Positions 17,318 to 26,456 of a stretch of 64,000 bases of DNA are shown piece by piece (the stretch's first letter is position 1; the number at the start of each line of letters is the position of its first letter). The stretch lies in NCBI GenBank assembly GCA_018713055.1, contig DVFW01000026.1:62001-126000 (forward strand). Direction: 5' to 3'. The stretch is from Scatavimonas merdigallinarum. GTDB taxonomy: Bacteria; Bacillota; Clostridia; Oscillospirales; Acutalibacteraceae. The translations under genes were made by a program, and so were the position numbers. The notes beneath the pieces were generated by a model that saw nothing but the letters and a program-made list of their open reading frames with translations, ran no database searches and was not told where the DNA came from.

Positions 17318-18487
17318 ATGAATTTACGGCAGATTCAGCAGGACGAGCAGCAATATGTTATGCACACCTACAATCGTTTTAACGTAGCGCTGGTAAGCGG
17401 AAAGGGCGCCATAGCCAAAGATACAGACGGCCGGGAATATATAGATTTTACAAGCGGAATTGGTGTAAACTGCCTGGGTTACAGCGACAGCGGTTGGGTT
17501 GAGGCGGTAACCAGGCAGGCAAAAGAAATTCAGCATACGTCTAATTTATATTACAGCCCTGTACAGACGCAGCTTGCAAAAAAGCTGTGTACGGCAACCG
17601 GATTTGACAAAGTATTTTTTGCAAATTCCGGCGCAGAGGCAAACGAATGCGCAATTAAGCTTGCGCGCAAATACAGTTTTGACAAGTTTGGAAAATCCCG
17701 CACCAATATTATTTGTCTGGAAAATTCCTTTCACGGAAGAACAATTACAACGCTTTCCGCAACAGGGCAGAATGTTTTTCATAATTATTTTTTCCCGTTT
17801 ACAGGCGGCTTTTCGTTTGCAAAAGCAAACGACATGCACAGTGTGCGGGCGAGTGCGGATCAGGATACTTGTGCGGTGATGATTGAGTTGATCCAGGGCG
17901 AAGGCGGCGTTTGTCCGCTGGAGAAGGAATTTGTACTGGAGCTTTATGATTTTTGCAGGGAAAACAACCTGCTTTTGATGATTGACGAGGTGCAAACCGG
18001 TATGGGGCGTACCGGCAGGCTGTTCTGCTATGAAAATTATGGGATTCAGCCGGATGTCGTAACGTCTGCAAAGGGATTGGGCGGCGGCCTTCCGATCGGT
18101 GCATGTCTGTGCAGCGCGGAGCTTTCCGGCGTGCTTGACAGCGGTACGCACGGTACAACCTACGGAGGAAACCCTATAGCGTGCGCCGGTGCGGCATATG
18201 TGCTTGAGAAGGTAAAAGACCCCGCTTTTTTGCAGCAGGTAGCTCAAAAGGGTGCATACATCAAAAATGCGCTGCTGCAGATGGAGCAGATCGCGCAGGT
18301 GCGCGGTATGGGTATGATGCTGGGCCTGGCGTTGAAGAAGGGGAGCGCCAGACAGACCGCTGAGAAGTGTGTGAAAAATGGACTGCTTGTTCTTACAGCC
18401 AAGGAGCTTTTGCGGTTGCTGCCCCCGCTTACCATTACGTATGAAGAGATTGACAGGGGCCTTTCCATATTAAAGGCCTGTATATAA
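17318..18487 (+). CDS. argD: Acetylornithine aminotransferase
   Basis: PLP-dependent class III aminotransferase converting N-acetylglutamate semialdehyde to N-acetylornithine. The PLP lysine is Lys252 in TSAKGLGGGLPIGA; the phosphate-binding NSGAEANE is at 103-110 and the DEVQTGMGRTG segment at 223-233. 389 residues is normal. It may also act on succinyldiaminopimelate, as some ArgD enzymes do. AAAAGAGGG precedes the ATG. Confidence 0.94.
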   Translation: MNLRQIQQDEQQYVMHTYNRFNVALVSGKGAIAKDTDGREYIDFTSGIGVNCLGYSDSGWVEAVTRQAKEIQHTSNLYYSPVQTQLAKKLCTATGFDKVFFANSGAEANECAIKLARKYSFDKFGKSRTNIICLENSFHGRTITTLSATGQNVFHNYFFPFTGGFSFAKANDMHSVRASADQDTCAVMIELIQGEGGVCPLEKEFVLELYDFCRENNLLLMIDEVQTGMGRTGRLFCYENYGIQPDVVTSAKGLGGGLPIGACLCSAELSGVLDSGTHGTTYGGNPIACAGAAYVLEKVKDPAFLQQVAQKGAYIKNALLQMEQIAQVRGMGMMLGLALKKGSARQTAEKCVKNGLLVLTAKELLRLLPPLTITYEEIDRGLSILKACI

Positions 18488-18521
18488 AAAGCGTTTAGCT
18501 TAAAACGAAAGGAAGAAAGAG

Positions 18522-19427
18522 ATGAAGCATTTATTAAAGCTATTGGACCTTTCCGGAGAAGAAATCATTGATATACTTAACCTTGCAGACCAGTTGAAAT
18601 ATGAACAGAAGCATGGAATTGCGCACAGGCATTTGCAGGGAAAAACATTGGGTATGATTTTTCAAAAGGCGTCTACCAGAACCAGAGTGTCTTTTGAAGT
18701 GGGGATGTACCAGCTTGGCGGCATGCCGTTATTTTTGTCGGCAAACGACCTGCAGATTGGCAGGGGGGAACCTGTGCAGGACACAGCCAGGGTATTGTCC
18801 CGCTTTTTGGACGGCATTATGATCCGTACGTTTGCGCAGGAAGAGGTGGAAGCGCTGGCACGGTATGGAAATATTTCTGTCATTAATGGTCTTACCGATT
18901 TTTGCCATCCCTGCCAGGTGCTTGCAGATTTAATGACGATCCGTGAATACAAGGGCCGTTTGGACGGCCTGAAGATGTGTTTTATCGGTGATGGCAACAA
19001 TATGATGCATTCTCTGATTGTGGGCGGACTGAAAACCGGTATGCAGGTATCTGTCGCCTGTCCGCAGGGGTACGATCCCGACGCCGGTATTTTAGAATTT
19101 GCAAAGGCGTATGGTTCTGCGTTTTCTCTGCACAGGGCGCCACTTGACGCTGCACAGGATGCAGACGTGGTAATTACAGATGTATGGGCTTCCATGGGGC
19201 AGGAGGAGGAAGCGAAAAAACGTGCGCAGGCGTTTAAAGGGTACCAGATTAACGACGAACTAATGGCTGCGGCAAAGCCCGACGCCATGGTACAGCATTG
19301 CCTGCCGGCGCACAGAGAGGAAGAGATTACAGAAAAAGTGTTTGAGGCGCACGCCGGGGAGATTTTTGAAGAAGCGGAAAACCGCCTGCACGCGCAAAAG
19401 GCCGTGCTTGTTAAAACAATGGCGTAA
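18522..19427 (+). CDS. argF: Ornithine carbamoyltransferase
   Basis: Makes citrulline from ornithine and carbamoyl phosphate. STRTR at residues 51-55 binds carbamoyl phosphate, FCHPCQ at 127-132 and HCLP at 259-262 complete the site, and the SMG loop (residues 224-226, WASMGQE) binds ornithine. 301 residues is a normal anabolic length. No carbamoyl phosphate synthase gene is in the window. nadA follows after 22 bp, so NAD synthesis is linked to the arginine transcript. Confidence 0.95.
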   Translation: MKHLLKLLDLSGEEIIDILNLADQLKYEQKHGIAHRHLQGKTLGMIFQKASTRTRVSFEVGMYQLGGMPLFLSANDLQIGRGEPVQDTARVLSRFLDGIMIRTFAQEEVEALARYGNISVINGLTDFCHPCQVLADLMTIREYKGRLDGLKMCFIGDGNNMMHSLIVGGLKTGMQVSVACPQGYDPDAGILEFAKAYGSAFSLHRAPLDAAQDADVVITDVWASMGQEEEAKKRAQAFKGYQINDELMAAAKPDAMVQHCLPAHREEEITEKVFEAHAGEIFEEAENRLHAQKAVLVKTMA

Positions 19428-19449
19428 GCAGACAACGGGGTATAGCGGG

Positions 19450-20367
19450 ATGAAATTAAGAGAAATACAGGACGCAATTCTTCAACTCAAGAAAGAAAAC
19501 AACGTATGCATACTGGCGCACAGCTACCAGACCCACGATATTCTGGAAGTTGCCGATTTTACGGGCGATTCTTATCAGCTGAGCGTTATGGCAAAAACTG
19601 CGCCGCAGTCTGTGATTGTGTTGTGCGGGGTCCGCTTTATGGCAGAGACGGTAAAAATGCTGTCTCCACAGAAACAGGTGATTTTATCCAGCCCCTGTGC
19701 GGGATGCCCTATGGCTGAGCAGATTACCCCGCAGCAGGTTGCGGATTTTAAAAGGAAAAACCCGGGGTTTACTGTAGTGGCGTATATTAACACCAGCGCT
19801 GCGTTGAAAACGCAGTGCGACGTATGCGTAACGTCTTCTTCCGCGCTGCAGATCGTTGGCAATATAAAAAATGATAAAATTCTGTTTTTACCTGACCGGA
19901 ATTTGGGAAGCTATGTAAAAAAACACTTTCCGGAAAAAGAGGTTGTATTAATGGACGGCTGCTGCCCGGTGCATGCAGCCATAACAGGGGAGCAGGCGCA
20001 AAAAAGCAGGGCACAGCATAAAGACGCGCTGCTGCTTGCGCACCCGGAATGTGTACCGGAGGTTTTAAAACATGCCGACTTTGTCGGTTCTACCTCTGCC
20101 ATTATGCAATTTGCAAAGCAGTCTGACCACCAAGCGTTTATTATTGGGACAGAAATCAGCATTGCGCAGCATTTGCAATACGCATGTCCCGAAAAAAGCT
20201 TTTATCCGCTTTCCAGTCGTTTGCTCTGTCCCGATATGAAAGCAACCTCGCTGATAGACGTGCTGCACTGCGTGCAGGGAACAGGCGGCGAAGAAATCAT
20301 TATGGAAGAGGAACAAAGGATTGCCGCTGTAAGATGTATTAATAAAATGATAGAATTGGGCGGCTAA
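19450..20367 (+). CDS. nadA: Quinolinate synthase A
   Basis: Condenses iminoaspartate with dihydroxyacetone phosphate to quinolinate using a [4Fe-4S] cluster. 305 residues from ATG 19450. Conserved cysteine segments are VLCGVRFMAET, SSPCAGCPMA, DGCCPVHA and RLLCPDM, and HSYQTHDI near residue 25 is the substrate site. The long in-frame extension back to 19342 overlaps argF and was rejected. Its partners nadB and nadC lie together at 54.2-56.6 kb on the other strand, so the pathway is split. Confidence 0.93.
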   Translation: MKLREIQDAILQLKKENNVCILAHSYQTHDILEVADFTGDSYQLSVMAKTAPQSVIVLCGVRFMAETVKMLSPQKQVILSSPCAGCPMAEQITPQQVADFKRKNPGFTVVAYINTSAALKTQCDVCVTSSSALQIVGNIKNDKILFLPDRNLGSYVKKHFPEKEVVLMDGCCPVHAAITGEQAQKSRAQHKDALLLAHPECVPEVLKHADFVGSTSAIMQFAKQSDHQAFIIGTEISIAQHLQYACPEKSFYPLSSRLLCPDMKATSLIDVLHCVQGTGGEEIIMEEEQRIAAVRCINKMIELGG

Positions 20368-20428
20368 ATGTGTGTGAAAAAGAAGCAATTATGCTTTAAC
20401 AGAAAGCTGGCCGGGAGGTGAGGCAGAA

Positions 20429-21508
20429 TTGCAGGAAAAGGTTTTGGTAGGCATGAGCGGCGGCGTGGACAGCTCTGTAGCGGCAGCGCTGCTTTTGGAA
20501 CAGGGCTATCACGTCAGCGGTGTGACGCTGCGTCTGTTTGCAGACAACGGCGCTGCGGCTGAAGCAACATCTGCAGGCGCCGGGACTGATGCCATACAGG
20601 ATGCAAAAAGCGTTTGCGATAAGTTGGAGATTGCGCATGTTGTTTTTGATTTTTGCAATGTGTTCCAACAAGAGGTGATCAGTCGCTTTGCCTGCGGGTA
20701 TAAAAAAGGGCTGACGCCAAACCCCTGTATTGACTGTAACAAGCATATTAAATTTGGAATGCTTTTGCAGCGGGCGCAAGCCATGGGATATGATTTGATT
20801 GCGACGGGGCATTATGTACAGCGCGTGTATGACAGTGCAAGCGGACGCTATTTGCTGAAAAAAGCGGCAGACGTTACAAAAGACCAGACCTATGTCCTGT
20901 ATATGCTGACCCAACGCCAGCTTGCGGGAACGCTGTTTCCCCTTGGCTCGATGCAAAAAAAACAGGCGCGGCAGCTTGCCCAGAATATGGGGCTTGTAAG
21001 CGCCCAAAAAGCGGAAAGCCAGGATATTTGTTTTGTTCAGGATGGAGATTACGCAGGCTTTTTGGAAAAGGAATGGGGGGTTGCTTCTGTGCCGGGAGAT
21101 TTTATATATAAGGACGGTACGCCCCTTGGCCGGCATAGAGGAATTATCCATTATACCATTGGACAAAGAAAAGGGCTTGGCATAAGTTATGTGCATCCGT
21201 TATTTGTGTTGGATAAGAATGCTGGTTCCAACCGGATTACGCTGGGTGAAAATACGGACCTGTTTTCAAACAGGCTGAAAGCGCGAGATGTAAATTTTAT
21301 TGCAGTAAAGGGACTGGATACGCCACTGCATGTGACGGCAAAAACACGTTACAGCCAGAAGGAAGCAAAGGCGGTGGTGCACCCGCTTTCAGAAAGTGAG
21401 GTTATTGTTGAATTTACTGAAAGGCAGCGCGCAATCACACCGGGGCAGGCCGTTGTTTTTTACGATGGCGATGTTGTCGTTGGCGGAGGAACGATTGTCC
21501 CAAATTAG
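20429..21508 (+). CDS. mnmA: tRNA-specific 2-thiouridylase MnmA
   Basis: Thiolates U34 of tRNA-Lys, -Glu and -Gln. The PP-loop GMSGGVDSS is at residues 8-16. Catalytic Cys100 lies in NPCIDCNKHIKFG and the second cysteine, Cys201, in SQDICFVQDGDY. 359 residues is standard. TTG start at 20429 with GGGAGGTGA upstream. It ends the arginine-nadA run and is followed by a bidirectional terminator. The sulfur donor IscS/NifS is not in the window. Confidence 0.94.
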   Translation: MQEKVLVGMSGGVDSSVAAALLLEQGYHVSGVTLRLFADNGAAAEATSAGAGTDAIQDAKSVCDKLEIAHVVFDFCNVFQQEVISRFACGYKKGLTPNPCIDCNKHIKFGMLLQRAQAMGYDLIATGHYVQRVYDSASGRYLLKKAADVTKDQTYVLYMLTQRQLAGTLFPLGSMQKKQARQLAQNMGLVSAQKAESQDICFVQDGDYAGFLEKEWGVASVPGDFIYKDGTPLGRHRGIIHYTIGQRKGLGISYVHPLFVLDKNAGSNRITLGENTDLFSNRLKARDVNFIAVKGLDTPLHVTAKTRYSQKEAKAVVHPLSESEVIVEFTERQRAITPGQAVVFYDGDVVVGGGTIVPN

Positions 21509-21518
21509 AAAAAAGAAA

Positions 21519-21557
21519 TGTGCAGGGACATAAATATGTATGCCCTGCACATTTTGT
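21519..21557. terminator. Bidirectional terminator after mnmA
   Basis: TGTGCAGGG..CATA pairs with TATG.CCCTGCACA and is flanked by A- and T-rich runs; it separates mnmA (+) from the small minus-strand gene. Confidence 0.85.
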
Positions 21558-21561
21558 TTGG

Positions 21562-21798
21562 TTATTTAAACATATAAGATACGCCTTCGACCAGGTCGCC
21601 CATTGCGTGCATTGCTTTGCCCGCGCGTTTTTTAATCCGCTTTGGGGACGTCTTCATAAGCTTGCTGCCCATATAACCTACAACGACGCCTGTTGCAATG
21701 CCCGCGCCTATGCCCTTGACCATATTCATTGTGTTTTTTGCCAATTTATAACACCTCCAGATTTCTCCTGTTGTAATTAACGCTTGCTGCGTTGTCAT
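21562..21798 (-). CDS. Small glycine-zipper membrane protein, unknown function
   Basis: 78 residues from ATG 21798, with AAGGGGTGG at the right distance (a GTG at 21810 lies in the ribosome binding site). The centre reads VKGIGAGIATGVVVGYMGSKLM, a glycine-rich hydrophobic segment like those of YtxH-type and other small envelope proteins; it is followed by a basic stretch (SPKRIKKRAGKA). No family can be named with certainty. Convergent with mnmA and divergent from trmL. Confidence 0.65.
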   Translation of the reverse strand: MTTQQALITTGEIWRCYKLAKNTMNMVKGIGAGIATGVVVGYMGSKLMKTSPKRIKKRAGKAMHAMGDLVEGVSYMFK

Positions 21799-21874
21799 TA
21801 TTTTTTCCACCCCTTATTTGATTTATTGCAGTGAGTTTTTAGAAATGATAAAAACGAAAGGACTGTTCATAATT

Positions 21875-22375
21875 ATGGCGGAACTGAACATAGTAATGGT
21901 AGAACCGGAAATTCCGCAAAATACAGGCAATGTTGCACGTACCTGTGCGGTTACAGGCGCCAGGCTGCATCTTGTGCGGCCCCTGGGTTTTGATACAAGC
22001 GAAAAAGCACTCAAGCGGGCGGGCCTGGACTACTGGAATCTCCTGGATATAACGTATTATGACAATTTGCAGGATTTTTTTAAAAAAACAAACGGTCCGT
22101 ACTACTATTTTTCCACAAAAGCCAGGCATATACACTCTGACATAAATTACCCGGACGGCGCGTATTTGCTGTTTGGAAAAGAAACGGCGGGGTTGCCCGA
22201 AGATTTGCTGTATGCGAACCCGGACACCACCGTACGTATACCGATGTGTTCTCAGGCGCGCAGCTTAAACCTGTCAAATGCGGTGGCGATTGGTGTATAT
22301 GAGGTGCTGCGGCAGTGGAATTATCCGTCGCTTTTGTGTCAGGGGCAGCTGCGTACACACAGTTGGGAGGAATAG
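21875..22375 (+). CDS. trmL: tRNA (cytidine(34)-2'-O)-methyltransferase TrmL
   Basis: SPOUT-class enzyme that methylates the ribose of the wobble base of tRNA-Leu isoacceptors. Motifs: PEIPQNTGNVARTC near the start, LLFGKETAGLP in the middle, and IPMCSQARSLNLSNAVAIG that forms the knotted SAM site. 166 residues from ATG 21875, the normal family start; upstream in-frame ATGs at 21818 and 21845 would add unconserved residues. The ribosome binding site GAAAGGA lies ~12 bases away. Confidence 0.9.
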   Translation: MAELNIVMVEPEIPQNTGNVARTCAVTGARLHLVRPLGFDTSEKALKRAGLDYWNLLDITYYDNLQDFFKKTNGPYYYFSTKARHIHSDINYPDGAYLLFGKETAGLPEDLLYANPDTTVRIPMCSQARSLNLSNAVAIGVYEVLRQWNYPSLLCQGQLRTHSWEE

Positions 22376-22451
22376 GGCTGCGTATACGCGCGTTTTATAA
22401 AGGTGGGACGAAAAATATCAGAAATTCCTGCAAAATAGCATCTGAGAAGTA

Positions 22452-22480
22452 TTGAAAAATGGAAATTTCTGTTATACAAT
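22452..22480 (+). promoter_or_regulatory. Sigma-A promoter for pgk
   Basis: TTGAAA (22452-22457), 17-bp spacer, TACAAT (22475-22480). Confidence 0.7.
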
Positions 22481-22551
22481 AGATAAGCGAATGTTCATAA
22501 ATTTACAGGCTTAAAACCGAAGGAATTATACATGCAGAAAGGATGTCAACC

Positions 22552-23745
22552 ATGGATTATTTGAACAAAAAATCTGTCGAAGATATCGACGTAGCAGGCA
22601 AAAAGGTACTGGTCCGCTGTGATTTTAATGTTCCGTTTGATGAAAACGGCAACATTACAGACACAAAGCGTATTGACGAAGCGATGAAGACCATCCGGTA
22701 TCTGGTGGATCATGACGCAAAGGTTATTCTTTGCTCACATTTGGGCCGTCCAAAGGGTGAATTCAATAAAAAATTCTCTTTGGCGCCTGTAGCGGTTTAT
22801 CTTTCCAAGGTGCTGGGTAAAGAAGTAAAAATGGCGGAGGACGTTGTAGGAGAAAGTGCGAAAAGCATAGCTGCTTCTTTGCAAAACGGCGATGTAGAGC
22901 TTTTGGAAAATGTGCGTTTTATGCCTGGCGAGACCAAGAACGATCCCGAACTTGCAAAAGAGCTTGCCTCAATGGCGGATATTTATGTAAATGATGCGTT
23001 TGGAACGGCGCACAGGGCGCATGCTTCTACAGCCGGCGTTGCAGATTATCTGCCTGCGGTGTGTGGATACCTGATTTTAAAGGAAATTACCATTATGGGC
23101 GGCGCGCTTACAAATCCCAAAAGGCCGTTTGTTGCTATTTTGGGCGGTGCTAAGGTATCTGATAAAATTGGCGTGATCAACAACCTGATTGAAAAAGTAG
23201 ATACGCTTATAATTGGCGGCGGTATGGCCTACACCTTTTTTAAGGCGCAGGGTTATTCGATTGGAACTTCTATTTGTGAAGATGACAAGGTTGACCTTGC
23301 AAAGGAAATGATGCAGAAGGCAAAGGAAAAGGGTGTAAAGTTCCTGATTCCGGTGGACAATAAGATTGCAACCGAATACAAGCCGGATGCACAGGCCAAA
23401 ATTGTCGATTCCGATAATATTCCAGACGGCTGGATGGGTTTGGATATTGGCCCCAAAACCATGGAGCTGTTTACAAATGCGGTAAAAGGCGCAGGCACGG
23501 TTGTGTGGAACGGCCCAATGGGCGTTTCGGAATGGGATAATTTTGCAGCTGGAACCATTGCCGTTGCAAAAGCAGTTGCAGAAAGCGGTGCAATATCCAT
23601 TATTGGCGGCGGCGATTCTGCTGCTGCGGTTGAAAAGCTGGGCTTTGCAGACAAGATGACACATATTTCCACAGGCGGCGGCGCTTCGCTGGAATTCCTG
23701 GAAGGGTTAATCCTGCCCGGCATTGCATGCCTGAATGAGAAATAA
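22552..23745 (+). CDS. pgk: Phosphoglycerate kinase
   Basis: Glycolytic ATP-forming step from 1,3-bisphosphoglycerate. RCDFNVP and the substrate HLGRPKG are in the N-terminal domain, GGGDSAAAVEKLG and TGGGASLEFLEG in the C-terminal nucleotide domain. 397 residues from ATG 22552; ATG 22543 lies too close to AGAAAGG. It heads a pgk-tpiA-gpmI unit with hairpins in both gaps. gapA is not in the window. Confidence 0.96.
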   Translation: MDYLNKKSVEDIDVAGKKVLVRCDFNVPFDENGNITDTKRIDEAMKTIRYLVDHDAKVILCSHLGRPKGEFNKKFSLAPVAVYLSKVLGKEVKMAEDVVGESAKSIAASLQNGDVELLENVRFMPGETKNDPELAKELASMADIYVNDAFGTAHRAHASTAGVADYLPAVCGYLILKEITIMGGALTNPKRPFVAILGGAKVSDKIGVINNLIEKVDTLIIGGGMAYTFFKAQGYSIGTSICEDDKVDLAKEMMQKAKEKGVKFLIPVDNKIATEYKPDAQAKIVDSDNIPDGWMGLDIGPKTMELFTNAVKGAGTVVWNGPMGVSEWDNFAAGTIAVAKAVAESGAISIIGGGDSAAAVEKLGFADKMTHISTGGGASLEFLEGLILPGIACLNEK

Positions 23746-23761
23746 GAAAATAAACAGACGA

Positions 23762-23789
23762 AAGGGCGGATCCTGTGTTGTCCGCCCTT
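23762..23789 (+). other. Intercistronic stem-loop between pgk and tpiA
   Basis: Perfect stem AAGGGCGGA / TCCGCCCTT with a 10-nt loop and no T-run; same core as the stems at 12153-12181 and 24611-24631. Confidence 0.7.
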
Positions 23790-23831
23790 AGAATTTAAAC
23801 CGTACCGCTATACGGGAAAGGAAGCAGAAAG

Positions 23832-24599
23832 ATGAATAAACAGCTTAGAAAGGCCGTTATTGCCGGCAACTGGAAAATGAATAAAACACCAAAGGAAGCA
23901 AAGGCGCTGCTTGCGGAAATTGCACCGCTTGTCAAAGACGCCGGCTGCGATGTGATCGCCTGTGTTCCTTACGTGGATCTGGATGCCGCGCTTGCGGCTG
24001 TGAAAGGAACAAATATAAAGATTGGTGCAGAAAACTGCCATTGGGCAAAATCCGGTGCGTTTACAGGGGAAATTTCCGCCGGCATGCTCAAAGAGATGGG
24101 CGTAGCGTATGTTATTATTGGGCACAGTGAACGCAGGCAGTATTTTGGAGAAACGGACGTTACGGTAAACCAGCGTGTAAAGGCCGCACTGGAGGAAGGC
24201 TTGACGGTAATTTTGTGCGTAGGGGAATCGCTTGCACAGCGTGAAATGGATATCACCGCCGCGTTGGTAGAATCCCAGACAAAGCTTGCCTTAAACGGCG
24301 TTGCAAAGGAAGACCTGAAAAATATTATTATCGCATATGAGCCTGTATGGGCAATTGGAACGGGAAAAACCGCAACGGCCGAGCAAGCACAGGAAGTTTG
24401 CGCGATTATCCGCAATGTGCTTGCGGATATATACGGAAGAGAAGCGGCCGACGGCGTGACCATTCAGTACGGCGGCTCCATGAACGAAAAGAATGCAGAC
24501 GAGCTTTTGAGTAAGCCCGATGTGGACGGCGGCCTGATCGGCGGCGCTTCACTGGTGGCAGAAAAATTTGCAGCCATCGTAGAGGCGGCGGGAAAATAA
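23832..24599 (+). CDS. tpiA: Triosephosphate isomerase
   Basis: Interconverts dihydroxyacetone phosphate and glyceraldehyde 3-phosphate. Catalytic Lys15 (AGNWKMNKT), His98 (IIGHSERR) and Glu170 (AYEPVWAIGTGKTAT) are all present, and YGGSMNEKNA and GGLIGGASL near the end bind phosphate. 255 residues. GGAAAGGAAG precedes the ATG. Confidence 0.97.
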   Translation: MNKQLRKAVIAGNWKMNKTPKEAKALLAEIAPLVKDAGCDVIACVPYVDLDAALAAVKGTNIKIGAENCHWAKSGAFTGEISAGMLKEMGVAYVIIGHSERRQYFGETDVTVNQRVKAALEEGLTVILCVGESLAQREMDITAALVESQTKLALNGVAKEDLKNIIIAYEPVWAIGTGKTATAEQAQEVCAIIRNVLADIYGREAADGVTIQYGGSMNEKNADELLSKPDVDGGLIGGASLVAEKFAAIVEAAGK

Positions 24600-24610
24600 A
24601 CATAGAATTC

Positions 24611-24631
24611 GGGGCGGAACATTTCCGCCCC
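24611..24631 (+). other. Intercistronic stem-loop between tpiA and gpmI
   Basis: Perfect GGGGCGGA / TCCGCCCC with a 5-nt loop. A T-rich stretch begins about 6 bases later, so partial termination is possible. Confidence 0.65.
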
Positions 24632-24742
24632 GTAAGGTTTCTTTTTAATTGGTGTTTCATTTTTTCACCTGGCTGGGGTAAAAACGGGCAGATGAAAAAG
24701 TGAAACCAGACAGGAAGTTTCATTTGGAAAGGAAAGAGGCAT

Positions 24743-26254
24743 ATGAAAAAACCTTTGATTTTGATTATTATGGACGGTTTTGGCTTTGGCGGCCATAAGG
24801 GAAACGCCATTGAAGCGGCGAAGACACCTAATTTGGACCGGCTGTTTGCAAATAATCCGTTGACGCGTATTGGCGCTTCTGGCATGGACGTTGGTCTGCC
24901 GGACGGACAGATGGGGAATAGCGAGGTCGGTCATACCAATATCGGCGCAGGGCGTGTTGTATATCAGGAGCTGACAAGAATTACCAAGGCCGTTGACGAC
25001 GGAAGTTTTTTTGAAAACGAAGCACTTTTAAAGGCTATGCGCAATGTAAAGGAAAAAGGTACAGCCCTGCATATTCTGGGCCTTTTATCAGACGGCGGCG
25101 TACACAGCCATAACAGCCATTTATATGCTATTTTGGAAATGGCAAAGCGGCAGGGTGTGCAAAAGGTGTATGTACATGCGCTTTTGGATGGCAGGGATGT
25201 ACCGCCGAGCAGCGGAAAAGAATATGTGCGCGCCTGCGTGGAAAAAATGGAAGAAATGGGTATAGGAAAAATTGCAACCGTAATGGGCCGTTATTATGCA
25301 ATGGACAGGGACAACCGTTGGGAACGTGTGGAAAAGGCATATGCTGCTATGGTTTACGGTAAAGGCAATCGCTGCGTTTGCCCGGTTCAGGCTGTGCAGG
25401 ATTCGTATGATGCAAACGTAACGGATGAATTTGTTGTCCCGACGGTCTGTGCCGAAAATGCACAGATTTCTGCAGACGACAGCATTATTTTCTTTAATTT
25501 CCGGCCCGACAGAGCAAGGGAAATTACACGCTGCTTTGTAGATGAGAGCTTTGACGGCTTTTCACGGGAAAAGGGCTTTTTTCCACTGCACTATGTCTGC
25601 ATGACGCAGTATGACGCGACCATGCCCAACGTAGACGTCGCGTTTCGGCCGCAGTCGCTGAAAAATACGTTTGGAGAATATATATCGGATAAGGGATTAA
25701 CACAGCTGCGTATTGCAGAAACGGAAAAATACGCGCATGTAACGTTTTTCTTTAACGGCGGCGTGGAAAAGACCTATCCGGGGGAAGACAGGGTTTTGGT
25801 TGCCTCGCCAAAGGTTGCAACGTATGATTTGCAGCCGGAAATGAGTGCATACGAGGTAACGGACCAGTGTATACGACGAATTGAAAGCGGCCAATATGAC
25901 GTGATCATTCTGAATTTTGCAAATTGCGATATGGTAGGGCATACCGGTGTGTTTGAAGCGGCCGTTAAGGCGGTGGAAGCCGTTGATACTTGCGTGGGCA
26001 GAGTAACGGACGCAATTGCAAAAATGGGCGGTGTTTCGTTGATTACGGCAGACCACGGAAATGCGGATAAAATGGTTGCAGAGGACGGAGAGCCGTTTAC
26101 GGCGCACACCACAAACCCTGTTCCGTTTTGCGTTGTGGGTTATCCGTGCAGGCTGCGTACGGGCGGCAGGCTAGCGGATATTGCGCCGACAATGCTCAAG
26201 GTTATGGGATTGCCGCAGCCCGAAGAAATGGACGGGGAAAGCATTATTGTATAA
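24743..26254 (+). CDS. gpmI: 2,3-bisphosphoglycerate-independent phosphoglycerate mutase
   Basis: Interconverts 3- and 2-phosphoglycerate through a phosphoserine intermediate with two Mn ions. IIMDGFG starts the alkaline-phosphatase-like domain, Ser60 in MGNSEVGHTNIGAG is the nucleophile, and NFANCDMVGHTG and ADHGNADKM supply C-terminal metal ligands. 503 residues is typical. Start ATG 24743 follows GGAAAGGAAAGAGG. Eno is not nearby. Confidence 0.96.
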   Translation: MKKPLILIIMDGFGFGGHKGNAIEAAKTPNLDRLFANNPLTRIGASGMDVGLPDGQMGNSEVGHTNIGAGRVVYQELTRITKAVDDGSFFENEALLKAMRNVKEKGTALHILGLLSDGGVHSHNSHLYAILEMAKRQGVQKVYVHALLDGRDVPPSSGKEYVRACVEKMEEMGIGKIATVMGRYYAMDRDNRWERVEKAYAAMVYGKGNRCVCPVQAVQDSYDANVTDEFVVPTVCAENAQISADDSIIFFNFRPDRAREITRCFVDESFDGFSREKGFFPLHYVCMTQYDATMPNVDVAFRPQSLKNTFGEYISDKGLTQLRIAETEKYAHVTFFFNGGVEKTYPGEDRVLVASPKVATYDLQPEMSAYEVTDQCIRRIESGQYDVIILNFANCDMVGHTGVFEAAVKAVEAVDTCVGRVTDAIAKMGGVSLITADHGNADKMVAEDGEPFTAHTTNPVPFCVVGYPCRLRTGGRLADIAPTMLKVMGLPQPEEMDGESIIV

Positions 26255-26269
26255 AATGGAAAAAGTACA

Positions 26270-26305
26270 AAGAGGCATGGCTGGCTTACTGCCATGCCTC
26301 TTCTT
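26270..26305 (+). terminator. Terminator after gpmI
   Basis: Perfect 12-bp stem AAGAGGCATGGC / GCCATGCCTCTT followed by TCTTG. Confidence 0.8.
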
Positions 26306-26456
26306 GCGTTATACACATACCCAAAAGCGCAGGTGAACAGACAATGCAGAAAAGAAACATGCAGTGTTGCATTGCTTGTAAAAGAATTTTTGTGCAATAA
26401 AGCCGGCGGTATTGGCATATACATAGTTATACTGTCAAAACCAAAGGGGTGCCCAT

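Noticed and set aside
19342..19449. Upstream extension of nadA
   Set aside because: It overlaps argF in another frame and adds unconserved residues; ATG 19450 matches the family N-terminus.
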